This document shows, piece after piece, positions 1 to 25,647 of a DNA stretch of 64,000 nucleotides. Under the pieces are notes generated by a model. That model did not search any database. It saw nothing but the letters and a program-made list of their open reading frames with translations, and had not been told where the DNA came from. The position numbers and the translations under genes are program-made. The stretch covers positions 1,346,501 to 1,410,500 of the forward strand of contig BDSI01000009.1 in the NCBI GenBank assembly GCA_003117195.1, written 5' to 3'. Each line of letters starts with the position of its first letter. The stretch's first letter is position 1. This stretch comes from Eudorina sp. 2006-703-Eu-15. Taxonomy: Eukaryota; Chlorophyta; Chlorophyceae; Chlamydomonadales; Volvocaceae.

Positions 1-129
1 GGGAACCGGATGCTAGACCTCGGCATATTCCACCACGTGGTGTACGAGCACGTATTCGAGGACGACTACCTCTTCTACAGGTTCGGCCACGGAGCTAACC
101 CGGGCCGCGGGCGGTTGCACGACAGATAA
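1..129 (+). CDS. DEP-domain protein, 3'-terminal exon (partial)
   Basis: The window opens inside an exon read in frame 1 that ends at TAA 127-129. Its 42 residues carry a DEP-domain core: a GNRMLDLG helix, then IFHHVVYEHVFEDDYLFYRF, a close fit to the helix-turn-strand of DEP domains in which a basic/hydrophobic HHV segment is followed by an acidic turn and a YLFYRF strand. DEP domains usually mediate membrane or GPCR/Rap/PI3P-linked recruitment of signalling proteins. Only the C-terminal part of the domain and a short basic tail are visible, so the full protein family cannot be stated. In plants and algae DEP also occurs fused to glutaredoxin or DUF547 modules. The 5' part lies outside the window. 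Confidence 0.7.
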   Translation, partial: GNRMLDLGIFHHVVYEHVFEDDYLFYRFGHGANPGRGRLHDR

Positions 130-1697
130 TGGAACGCGCCCGGAGCGGGACCGTTGGGATGAAGCTTGCGGTGCAGCGGAGTGGGGCTCTGTGGGTGCGC
201 CCAGCTGCCGTAGGGCTCACTCGGAAGACAGGCCATTGTCCCTGTCATGGTGAAGTCGGGCTGTCGGGGTTCTTCGCAACCGGGGACACGGGTTTTGCAT
301 GTGGCGAGCACCCGCCGTCGGAGAGCTTGGGACAGCAAGCACCCACCGAAGCACCCGCCGGACCATCGTCCCACATGCGGTCTGACTTCCTTTGCTCTGT
401 GCAGATTCACGGCCGATGAGGTAATCGACATGACACCGCCTGTGGTTCCAAAGGACGGCAGTCCGTCCGGGCGGCACGCGGCGGTCAAGTCGGCGGCGTT
501 GGTGGAGAAGGCAAGTGGATCAAAGTTTGCGAGGTCCTCATTTTTATTGGCTTCTGCACGCTGTGCTTACTGCCGCGGTCGCGGCCGCGCTACAGTGCGC
601 GACCCGAGATAGACCGCGATTCGATTGAATTTACTCTCATCAAAACGGCTTCGCGGCCTTCAGGTTGGAATATAATTGTATGGTGATGTGGAAGAACAAG
701 CGGAGACGGAAAGGCCCGAAGACGGGAAGGAAAGGCTGCGCGCGAAAAAGTAAAGGTCCAAAGGCGAGTGACCTGCACGCAATTTCATCCTAACAGTGGC
801 GACTCGATTGAGGCACGGCATCGCTCTTGATGTGGGTCAGTCGAATTCAATAGTAGTACCTCTGAAAGCTGTCGAGAAAGGCGGCGAAGTGCGGATCGGC
901 CTGTTGAGTGCCCGGCTTCTCGGCCTGGCCGAGGGAGTCAGGGAGTCGGCGAGCCGTACACGGGAGTCGAGCAGCCCGCGCCTCCTTCGCCCGCGCTCCC
1001 CGATCGAACCACTGCAACCAACCAACGAACATCACTGCATCCTCATTCTTGTTCTTTATCCATGAAGCTGAGGGCAGCCATCGCACACGGTATCGTAGCA
1101 AGCATTCCCACCCCGTACACTTTTACTGTGTATTCGGGCTGCCGCCGCGGGCACAGCAGCCTCCGCAGCACCTGCCGGTCTGCTCCCTTCCCCCGGCTGC
1201 TCTTGATTGCGGTGCGAAATGGGCAAATCGGCATCTGCAGCTTCCGCGAGCTTCTTGGAATGCTTCCTCGCTGTGAGGGCGGTGTTCACCCGGACGGCGG
1301 CGTCGGTGCCCCCGGGTAGCCGGCGCCGTCGGAAGGTGTGCGAGAGCTCCACGGTACGAGCAGTCCTGCAGAGCTTCCACCAGGGCTGGCTTTACTTCAA
1401 TCGACAGAGCGCCCTCCTCGCACGGATCATGTCACCCGTACACACGCGGAACAGACCCCCCCTCCCCGGCCGTCGCCCTTCGTGTATGCGAGTATGCCGC
1501 TGCTCATAGAGCAAAGGGGAAAACCTCACCCCGTCCCAGCTGGCAGGCGGACACCCTCAACCCCACCACACGCCATCCCAACCCAAGCCACCGCACTCCC
1601 GCCCCACCCCGCCACGCATCCGATTTCCGCGATACGCACACATCCGGGCGTCGAGCGACGATCGGATTCAGCGGGCGCCAAGAAGCCAGCCGCGAAC
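130..1697. other. Intergenic stretch, no gene supported
   Basis: This should contain the 3' UTR of the DEP gene and the upstream region of the DUF1769 gene. The open frames on both strands are short, overlap one another and show no recognisable domain. I saw no TGTAA poly(A) signal for the DEP gene here, so its 3' end is not placed. Confidence 0.4.
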
Positions 1698-4600
1698 ATG
1701 TACCGACCCCAGCGGCAGTCGAATGCACGACTGCACGAGTATCCGGGACCGACTTTCACCGGGGCTTTCGATCTCCGGTCACTTGCTGCAAAAACACTGG
1801 CATGTTCCGACCGACCTCCAACCGTCACCGTTACCGCACCCTGACCTGCCACAACCACCACCCGCGGCGACCGCGTCCCTGTCCAGGTTCGCGCAGCACA
1901 GCCACAGAAGGCCAAAGCCAGTGGCAATGCGGTGAGCACCGCGACGTCTGAGAGCGACGACGTCAGCCTCGCGTCGTCGTCGGGTCGGGGATCAGCGCCG
2001 GCGGCGGCGCCAGCTGCGGGCATCACCGCCGCCGTCCCTGTCCCAGCCACGGGCGCCGACGGCCCGAGTCCAACCGGAGGGGTCCCCAGCTGTCTCATCA
2101 CGGCTGGTGAATCGAAGCAGGAGAGCATGCGGTGGCAGGTGATGGCAGGTGGGTGGTGAGGAAGACGGGAACCGAACCCGGGCCCCGCGGAGAGGAGGCT
2201 GACGTGCAAGATACGGTAGGGTGTCGCCGCTGCTCGGGGTGCCACGGGCCGGACACTGCCTCGGGGTTGGGGGCCCTGGCTGCTCGTCTCCTTGACCACC
2301 GCAAATTCTCTGAGAGCTTCCTCGCTTCCGCGCTGACTGTGGGACGTGCGATCATTGTCAACGTCCTGAAAGCTGAAGATGCGCCGACCCGCGGGTCATT
2401 GCCTTAGCCATGCGCGCTGCGATTAACGTATCTCATCCTCCTCATCCTCCTCATCCTCGGTCCCTGGGCGCCGCAGCCGTTGGCGGCTCGATAGGTAACG
2501 GAACCCACACAGCGGATCTCTGGTCCTGGCATCGCGTCTCGAACACCCCTCCGCTAGCCCGACTTTTTTCTTTGAATCTGACCGTTCCCGTACTTGCCGT
2601 ACGCCTGCGCCCCGCAGGTCATCTCCAACAGCTCCAGGGGCAGTCGACCCACATGCAGCACGCCACCGAGGCCCAGCGTGCCATCGCCGACATCCTGGTT
2701 TCGGAGGTTAACCTGCTGCGCGGCCAGGTTTCGGAGCTGCGCAACCACCTAGACCTCGCCCTCCGGACCAACTCCGCCTCCACAGCACACCTAGCACAGC
2801 AGATCGCGACACTTCGCCTTCTGTGTCTGGGCCTCTGTGCCTGTGTCGTACATCAGGCACTGCTGAATTGGTTCCGGCCGTGGGCCGCCGCCGCCGCGGC
2901 CGCGGGGTTCACTGTGGGCGATGGAAGCAGCAGCACCACCGGCGGCGGTGCTTTTTTTTCTATCGGCGCCTGGAACCAGCCCTGGTGGGGTGCGGCGCTG
3001 GCGGTGACGGTGACCGTACTCGGCCTCACGATGTTGCTGACGCAGTGGCGGGCGGCACAGGCAGCTGGAGTGGAGTTCGGCGGATCGCGCCCGCGGGCGA
3101 TGACACCGTCGGCGACCAGCGCCGAGGGAGGCGGCGCGGCGCCGGCGCCATCGGCGCCGGCTGCGGCCGCCGCCGCCGCCGCCGGCACTGCTCTCCGCGT
3201 GCGGAGTTTCTGCCCCGCCAGCCTGGGGTCCTCAAGGGAAGGTGCCCTGCAGCGGAGCTCGGTCAGCTCGGACAGCGCGCTGACGAGAGGCACCGGCGGA
3301 GGCACCGGCGGAGGCACCGGCGGAGGCACCGGCGGAGGCACCGGCGGAGGCGGCGGAGGCCTGGCGGCGCTGCTGCGCCGCAGCATCACGACAGACATGC
3401 ACGTCGGCGGCGACGGCGCCGCGGGCACTTCCCCCGAGTCGGCTTCCTTGTCGCGCCGCACGCGGCAGGTCGCGCGGCTGCTGACGGCGCCCTTGCGGCT
3501 GCACCTGAACGCGTCGGGAAGGAAGGCGGTCGGGCGGCGTGCCTCGGAGCTGCAACAGCAGCAGCAGCACCCACTGGTCGGATCCCTGGCCGATGCCTCC
3601 GCTGCTGCTGCGGCGGCGGCGGCGGCGGCGGCGGGGGAGGCGGCGGCTGCCCCCGGCCCGGCATGCATCGCCGCCACCTCGGACGGCCTGGTGCACGAAG
3701 CCACCTGCTCCCGCTTTGTGTCCGCCGAGTGCTTCGGAGACGGCACCCCCGGCGCCGGCAGCGACATCGCGGCCGCGGCACCGACCGCGCCATCGCCCGC
3801 CGCAGTCGCGCCCTCCAGACCAGCGACGACTCCCGGCCTGACCATTCCCACCTTGTCGGACTTTGAAGCCTGGCCGGACGCACCGGTCCTCCTGGCCTTC
3901 CACACGGGGTTGGTCCCGGAGCACGGAGCCCGCGTGCCCGGCGCCGCCGCCGTCGACGGAGATCGAAGCTCGGCGGCTATTCGGCGGTCCGCGACCTCAG
4001 GCCTCCTCGACAGCGTCCGAGACACCAGCGACGGGTCCTTGTGCGGGCAGCGCGGCAGCACTGGGGCCATGGACGGGGACGTCCTCCGGGATCTTTCTGT
4101 CGCCGCCGCCGCCGCCGCCGGGCCCGCCACAACCGCCACAACCGCCAAGCCGCAGGCGAGCAGCTCGGCCAGGTCGTTGCGCCCCGCGGGGCCGGCCAGC
4201 CCCAGCCCCAGCCCGGGACTGGTCCGACTGCGGGCAAACGGCGCGGCGCCCATTCGGATTGAGACGGAGCTGTTCAGCGGGGAGCTCTTGATCTTCCTGC
4301 GGGGCCTGGCCAGCAGCCCCGAAACCATGTTCAGCGGCAAGAAGCGCATGTCGTGGGTGGCGATGCGGGTGCGTTGGGGCGTTGGGGAGGACGGGAGGAG
4401 GATCGCGGAGCTCGCATTCGGCGCTCCGCACTTTGCATCGATTGCGTAGTGCTGCTGCCCGGTTCCGTCTCTGCCTCTGCTGCCCCTGGTACCGCCGCTT
4501 CCGCTGACGCTGATGCTGATGCTGATGCTGATGCTGATGCTGATGCTGATGCTGACGCTGATGCTGATGCTGATGCTGATGCTGACTCTGACGCCGTCGC

Positions 4601-6061
4601 TGCTTCTGCTGCCGGTATCGCCGCTGCCGCTGATGCTGCCGCTGATGCTGACGCTGCCACACGCCCCCTCAGGGTCGCTTCAAGAAGCCAGTGTCCCTGG
4701 ACTCGTTGGTGACGGGTCAGGAGTTCGCGCGGCCCTTCAAGCAGCTGCCCGCGGTCTGGTTTGTGGAGAAGGTACTGCTGTCCATGGCGCGACAGATCAG
4801 CCCCTCTATGCGGGTGGGCCCCCTCAGCGCCCCCGCCATGATGATGCCGCTCATCGCTTCCGCGCAACTGGTCAACGTCAGCAAGCCGGGTGGGTCGATA
4901 GACCGAACGACCGTAGACGGTTGACGCCGTTGCAGTGTGGGCCTAGCCGTGTCCATCTTGGCCGTGCGAGTGGCATCCCCCCACGCGAAGTCCTGGAATC
5001 TGTGACACACACATGTGCTCAAGAAGGCCCCATTGAGACACCGATCGATCTTCGCGACTGGCGTCGTGGGGCCTTCTGCTTCCCCTCCCGCGGGGCGGCC
5101 GCCTCGACAGGGCGCCACTGACCCACGGGTCGCCATGCCATCGACACGCCAACCCGCCCTCCCAGCGCACTCTTTCATTTTCCCTCCCAACGCAGGGGCT
5201 TCCTATCTGATCCTATCGCCCGACACCCCCGCAAACCGCGTCGCCCTCCAGGCTCGGAGCTGCCCATCCTGGAGTGCAAGGAGGACGTGCGCCTCTTCAA
5301 TCCCCGCCTCGCCGTCAAGTCGGGGAGCGCCGGCAGCGGCGCCGACCAGCCCGCCCCGTCGGACGTCCGGCGGCGGCACTTCTCCACGCCGCGCAACCGC
5401 GCTGGACTGATGTACGACACAGAGAACATCTGGACATTCCACTTTTGGCAGCAGTTTGTGGATCTGGTGTCGTACAGGCTGGATTTCGGTTACACGTACG
5501 ACCTGGTCAAGCATCTGGACGGCCAGCCGCTGCAGGTCATGGCCAAGGACGTGGACAGCGGCAAGTGAGTGACTGACCGGGGAGGTGGTCCGGGTTGGGT
5601 GCGGCCGTGCGGGAGGGGAGCCGTCCCGGTGCGGGAGGCGGCGATGGCTGGCGTGGTTTGGGGCCCGCATGCCTCTCTTGGCGGTGATGGTGGTGTCCAT
5701 TTACCTCGGGAGCCGCTGGCCGGCGCAACGGACGCCATTCTGGTCCCTGGCGCAAAGCTACAGAGTTCGCCAACTGCAGCAGACTTTTGCCCGAGAGGCC
5801 GAATCGGCCGTGTAGGGTAGTTGGTACGGCATCTCAGGCGCCCCTGTCCTGCTGTCCACGCGCCCGACCGCCGAGGGGGCCTTATGACGCTCCGGCCGCT
5901 GCGCCTCGTCGTGACGCCCGTTCGTGTCTGATGCCTTGCGCCGCTGCAGGTACTTGTTCAACGTCCTGGTCTGGAATGAGCGACTGGTGGGCGGCGGCGG
6001 TGCGGGCTCCGAAACCATGTCCGACTCGCCGCAGGGCGTGGTGGCGGCAGCGGGTGCGTAG
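1698..6061 (+). CDS. DUF1769 / UPF0590 family protein with long low-complexity N-terminal half
   Basis: Supported exons are 1887-2148, 2618-4368, 4673-4889, 5252-5564 and 5950-6061 (TAG at 6059). All borders are GT-AG and phases match. The last three exons plus the end of the second give the DUF1769 signature: a short strand ending LFSGELLIFLRG, then FSGKKRMSWVAMR, GRFKKPVSLDSLVTGQEF, a hydrophobic block to about 4889, and in exon 4 the diagnostic YDTENIWTFHFWQQFVDL with LDGQPLQVMAKD. This family (fungi, plants, algae) has no established biochemical function. The N-terminal part has a coiled-coil-like stretch near 2650-2800, a hydrophobic helix near 2815-2870 and long Ala, Gly and Ser/Pro runs, including five GTGG units at 3291-3350. 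The start is uncertain. ATG 1698 lies in the same frame as exon 1887 but needs a short unplaced intron to remove TGA 1842-1844. The frame starting at 2410 reads across an intron end and is not the true start. Confidence 0.82.
4500..4600. repeat. (CTGATG)n tandem repeat in a DUF1769-gene intron
   Basis: Six-base CTGATG/CTGACG units repeat about fifteen times within the intron 4369-4672. They create long spurious open frames (Leu-Met on +, Ser-Ala on -). The acceptor at 4671-4672 lies just after a degenerate continuation of the tract. Confidence 0.9.
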
Positions 6062-9000
6062 GGGGTCTTGTCCCAGGGAGTGGCGTGGGTGGGGGTGGGG
6101 GCGGTTGGCGGCGCGGGGGTGACCTTATTGCCGCGTGAGGGGTGGCGTAGCGTGGTGGAGCAGGCTGGGAAGGTTGCAAATGCCGATGTTGCGATGCAGC
6201 GATGCAGCGAGCTGCTAGGCGGGCAGCTGCGATGTGTGGTTGGGGTGGAGAGGGTTGAACCCTATTCTCTTGCATGTGAATGCACCTTATTGCGGGTTTG
6301 CGGAGGTCTTGAGGATCGGTCTGCTGAGTCCACTTTGCCTGCGGAAATGATTCGGTTTGATTGATGTTGCGGGTTTCCTTCAAGCGCGGCCGCCGGGGAC
6401 GGCGGGAGGGTTACCTAGGGCGGATCAGAGGGAGACAGGGCAACAGGGTTGCGAGGGGGGGGCTGCAGCAAGCCCTACAGCAAGCCTGGCCTGTGGTGCC
6501 CGTGTGCTGTACGGGGACAAGCTGTCGCATCGGATTGGGCTCCGTCGTTGTCCATGTTCCCGCTGTTATCAAAAACAAGTTTGTGGTGACTGTCCGTACG
6601 GTGCCGTAATCGAAAGGATACGCATGTGTTGCAACGTCGCCAAGCCGCCGCCGTTCAGCGCGGCCAGATGCGGCGGTGGCGGGTGGATGGGTGGCTTTGT
6701 TATGGTGGAGCTAAGCCCAGGTCAGATCCAGGCTGCCATGGCTTTCGTGTGGAGCGATGGTTGCAATCTCGTTGTTTCTCCGTGTTTTTTATTAATGATG
6801 TTGACGTGGACCCCGCGTTGCTGTTGTCCATGCCACGGGGCCCTCCGGGTTATCGACCCAAGGGGGAACGACAAGAAGGATTGGGCAAGAGGATCATACA
6901 TAGGCAGTGGATCACCGGCCGTATGGGGTCGTCACGACGTGTACGTCGGCTTGTTTGTGCTGAGGGCAATGCGCCGGCGCACCACAATTATTTGCGTTAC
7001 TCTGGCGCTACTCTGGTGCACGGTAGGCGAGGGGCTGGAGGGCAGCGATGCCGCGAAGAGCGCCATCCGCCCGCACCTCCGCCCTCACTTGGCCTTGCGG
7101 TGAGGAAAGGTCGTCGCAGCTTCCCTGGTTCCTTACGTTCAAGGTTGAGCTGTGCGGGCGCGTGAGGCGCGCGGGTGCGGATGTGGTCGATGCATGGGAG
7201 ACATAACAGGGCAGGCGGCCAAGCTTGTACAGCGACTGTCTATAACAATACGGAGGCCCCGTCGGCTGCGTCCGCGGGCTCAGTCGGGCCCCTGCCCGGG
7301 TCCGAGCAGTGTTGCGGTTATGTTTCCAAATCTTTATTCGTTTTGATTAATCATGTTACAGTGGACTCGGCGGGTTTTAATAGGTGACTGCCTCACACGT
7401 TTGTTGGACACTTCGCGATACCTTGCTCTCGAGGTTTATGCTCTCGAGGTTTATGGGTCGGTGACGTGTCCACACCGTCATGTTGCGAAGCTGTGTGTCA
7501 TGCATGTCTCCTCGCTGAGGCCCTGTGGCGGCAGCCAGGTATTCTTTTGGTGTGTATGTAATGTAACCGTTACAAGGTGGACCGTTTTGGTGTGTATGTG
7601 CTGGGTGGCAATGGCGGTGCCTGGCTCGTCAGCAACAAGAGGCGGACAGGGCCTTGAAACCAGGGTGCCGTGTGCAATTGTGCCGGCTCCCAAAGCGCGA
7701 GGCTCCCAACAGGCACCACCTTGTGCGCAACGATTTCCCCGAGGGTACACCCATACGCCCATGCACCCACATCCTTGCTTGAAGTACGCACGGGACAAGT
7801 GAGAATAGCACGTGGTGGAGAGCATTGGCTCCACGCCCACTGCGGCACGGTCGATGCCGACTTCATTCAAGAGTAATAATGTAGGTTCTCACTTCCCACC
7901 AGGACCGAAGAAGGGCCCCTTGTCATCCGGGCACCCGTCACGTCCAACAGACAGTCTATCGAGCGAGAGCACACCTCGTCACTCGGTCAGAGTCGCTGCA
8001 CTTCAACGAGCCCTACACTCAAGTGCTGCTGCGTGGCGTGCACGATCCGCGCCACCATTCGACTTGTGGTCCCTGAGCAAGACAAGATAGCCTCATGGAC
8101 TGCATTCAGCCTGAGCCGTGTCTTCCCAGTTCATGGGGAGCCTGAATGAATGCCGCCGGCGGTCGCCATGTGCTGTATGCAGCCGGGCGGCTGCTGGCCG
8201 TGCCGCCCCCATCCCGCCTCCCTACTCCTGCCCACCCCCCTTAGCAGCATAAGAAGGAAGGAGGTATCGGTGTGTACCCATAAGAAGCGATCAAATGTCA
8301 CGCACATAAAACTTACTGCTCAGTTTTTTAATACACGCTTCCTGTGAAGCTGTACTCCTCTAACCTAGCGGTTCTATTAAACATACCCACGCCACGGCTA
8401 AATACACTACCGCGGGGGGTGCCTTTCCTATCCAAGGACACACCAGCTCGTCCCTAGCCGCCGCAACCCTTTCTCACTACTCCTATTCCTACTCTACCCT
8501 TGTGCAGGTCATGTCATGTCGGTCTAATGCATCAGACACACCAGGCCAGGCCGCCCCGCCCCGGCCCTCCCCGCGCACGCAGCCCTAGCGCTGTCTCTGC
8601 CTCTCTTCGGTACCCCAAGACCTCGTGGTGTCCCAACACAACAAATATTCCGGTCTTGGTCCCAATCTTACCCCCAAACCCACACTCGTGTCCCAACAAC
8701 GAGTCCGTCCGAGCAGAATTCGTCCGTCACAAGTTTGGTTCATGTCCCCAACACCAGGTATCCTCGTAATCTACGACGTCAACGGGCTGCGCTGGGTTCG
8801 CCCGGTTTCGTTCTTGACATGTGCCTACACCTTCCCCGCCTACACCTTCCTCCTCGCTAGCATATCGCCACACGCCCTACATCCCACAACCCCCCGCGGA
8901 GACATCTGTCTGCTCCCCACTGCTTACCGACTCTCCCGCTCGCACCCACAACAACGGCGCAAGCCACTCCAAGAACACTCCAAGGACAGCGCGGCGGGAA

Positions 9001-9107
9001 GGGATTGCCTTGCGGTCCATGCATCGCACGCTTAATCTACGGCAAGGAATGCCCAGAGCCAGGCCCCTCTCCCGCACTTAACTGTCCCAACACGTCCTTG
9101 TTGCCAA
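6062..9107. other. Convergent 3' UTR region
   Basis: About 3 kb between two convergent genes, the DUF1769 gene (+) ending at 6061 and the CHD gene (-) ending at 9108. No coding exon could be supported. Long 3' UTRs are usual in volvocine algae. Candidate poly(A) signals for both strands occur together at 7557-7574. Confidence 0.55.
7557..7574. terminator. Overlapping convergent TGTAA poly(A) signals
   Basis: On + there are two adjacent TGTAA motifs (7557-7561 and 7562-7566). Four bases later is TTACA (7570-7574), which is TGTAA on the minus strand. TGTAA is the standard poly(A) signal of Chlamydomonas-type algae. They are the first such motifs I find downstream of the stop at 6061 (+) and the stop at 9108 (-). 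Another TTACA lies at 7356-7360. Confidence 0.5.
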
Positions 9108-23700
<14,593 letters not shown>

Positions 23701-25647
23701 GTGACCTGTCTATTGTATAGCTGGCATCAACGTGTTTGCACCGGTCGCGACCGTTAGAAGCACAGGAAAAAGACTACAAGTCAAGCTGTTGAGAACTCAT
23801 GTAGCCATGCGAAAATGGCATTCCTTGCAACGCATGCACGATGTGGTTCCAAGGATTCGAATTAAATCGCGCCCAAAAGACGCGACAGGCCGACAGCGCA
23901 TGCATCCGTGATCGCATCCAATCGCCCATGCCCATGTTTACACAATTCACCTTTGATGTCCTGATATGATGACGGTATAACTTGAATACGAGTCTCTGTA
24001 TGGACCCTAGTTCGTTGCCGCCCTTCGGACATGTCCAGTTCGCGCGAAATGATCTCGTCCTGCGAACGAGTACGCACACATTTCTTCAAAAACCGTTTTC
24101 GAAAACCACAAATAGACAACCTGATCGGTTACGAAAGCCTCATCCTCCCCGCAAACGAACGCACCGCCGCACGGTTCGCTGTGTCCGCACTCCATCCTTC
24201 ATACTCTGTACACACAGTTGTCAAACACCTCACTATCATTTGGCAACACGTGGTGATAACACGGAACCAACATTCAACACAGAGCCACTCCAGTCAGCAC
24301 TTCGCGAAAAGCCGGATGATCGCCGCTCGGGCGCATCAGTGCAAAACAACGACACATGCCATTTTACCTCAGCTCGCGAAATCGCACCCCTCAGTGCCAT
24401 CGCAACTCCTGTCAGCACGCAACGCCACGTCCCTTAGAGTGCCCAGATCGGGCAGGTCCCGTATAAGCAAAGCAGGACACGCAGCAGAGCACGCTGAGGA
24501 TGAAGGATGCACAACAAACGCTGTCCGAAACACAGCTCGGATGAGCTGCAATAAGACACGTCCAGTGCAGGGACAGCGCCACGCGGCCTCGCCCTCTCTA
24601 TAAGGCCCATAGGTCACCGCTCCTGCATCTGCCCCTCGTCACATCTCCGCCCCATCACCACCGCTGTCACAAAAAGTACCAGCCGCATTCGAATCACGCT
24701 GGTTCCACCACCTGCCTGGGGGCTGAACACTGATACATTACACCGCTGATTCCACCACCTCGCAGGCCAGGTCACGGCCACATTACCGGTCACAGCCATC
24801 CGGCCAGGCCATATTGCTCTCAAGTCTGTACATGCCGCACTCCTCGCGGGGGCAGGCTGCCTTGTGCTCCCTCACATACACACACCGCCCACTCCTCGTC
24901 ACGACACCCCTCCCTGCCAACGCTGTGTACAGCACACCTCAACGGTTCACTTTGCCCTCTACAACCATCACGACCTCCACCGCCTCCTCCTCCTCCTCTC
25001 CTCTTCCACCACCACCACCAACCCCATCCTCACCTCCTTGCAGACTGCTCCTCGCTTGCGCTCCTGACAGTCGCGTACACGCACATACACACGCCCCATA
25101 TTGGTGCTCGGTTTGGGTCAGGCGGGTCTCATATCTAAACACGCCCCGGTCGCCGCGGCCGCGGCCGCCGCTCTATCACGCCTTCCAAACCTCATCCCCC
25201 ACACCACACAATCAGCACAAGCATCACACACCGCCAACTGCTGCTCCACGTCCGTTCCCAGACCTAACGAGCAAGCCCTGGCGTCCCCGGCCACCCCAAC
25301 CCTCTGCCCAGCCCGCAGCATCCGCCCGACACCTGCCTGGGTTGCAGTTCCAGTGTCAGGGCAGGCCAACCGCTTGTTCCCTCCAATGGCACGGCAGGCC
25401 GGTCGCCGTCCTCCCCGCAGTGCCAAGGCAACTTCGTACCAGGTAGGAGCAACGCTGCGCAGCGCCAGACCCCAAGCCGGAGGAGACCTCCCCGACGTAC
25501 AACCAGGGGGCTTGGGCTTTTGGGAGTGGCCAAGCACGCGAGCCGCACGCGAGGGCGGCCCCCGCCGCCGGGGGGCGTCCGCCCCCGGCCCTTCACCCTG
25601 CGCCTCCCCCAGGGCGCCCGCCCCACCACCACCAGCCCAGCTTCCCC
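23701..25647. other. Spacer between CHD and ABC1K3-like genes (both minus)
   Basis: About 1.9 kb. It should hold the ABC1K3-like 3' UTR (right) and the CHD promoter/5' UTR (left). TTACA at 24738-24742 is a candidate minus-strand TGTAA poly(A) signal. The part from about 23760 to 24560 is noticeably less GC-rich than its surroundings. No coding exon is supported. Confidence 0.5.
24738..24742 (-). terminator. Candidate TGTAA poly(A) signal for ABC1K3-like gene
   Basis: TTACA on +, TGTAA on the transcribed minus strand, about 0.9 kb downstream of the stop codon at 25648. It is the first such motif seen after the stop. Confidence 0.4.

Noticed and set aside
2823..4349. Overlapping long frames on both strands over the DUF1769 gene (Arg-rich +, Ala/Pro-rich -)
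   Set aside because: They are GC-rich shadows of the supported frame and show no family motifs or splice-consistent continuation.
6357..7165. Two overlapping plus-strand frames of 180-250 codons
   Set aside because: No recognisable domain, mutually overlapping and located in the long 3' UTR of the DUF1769 gene.
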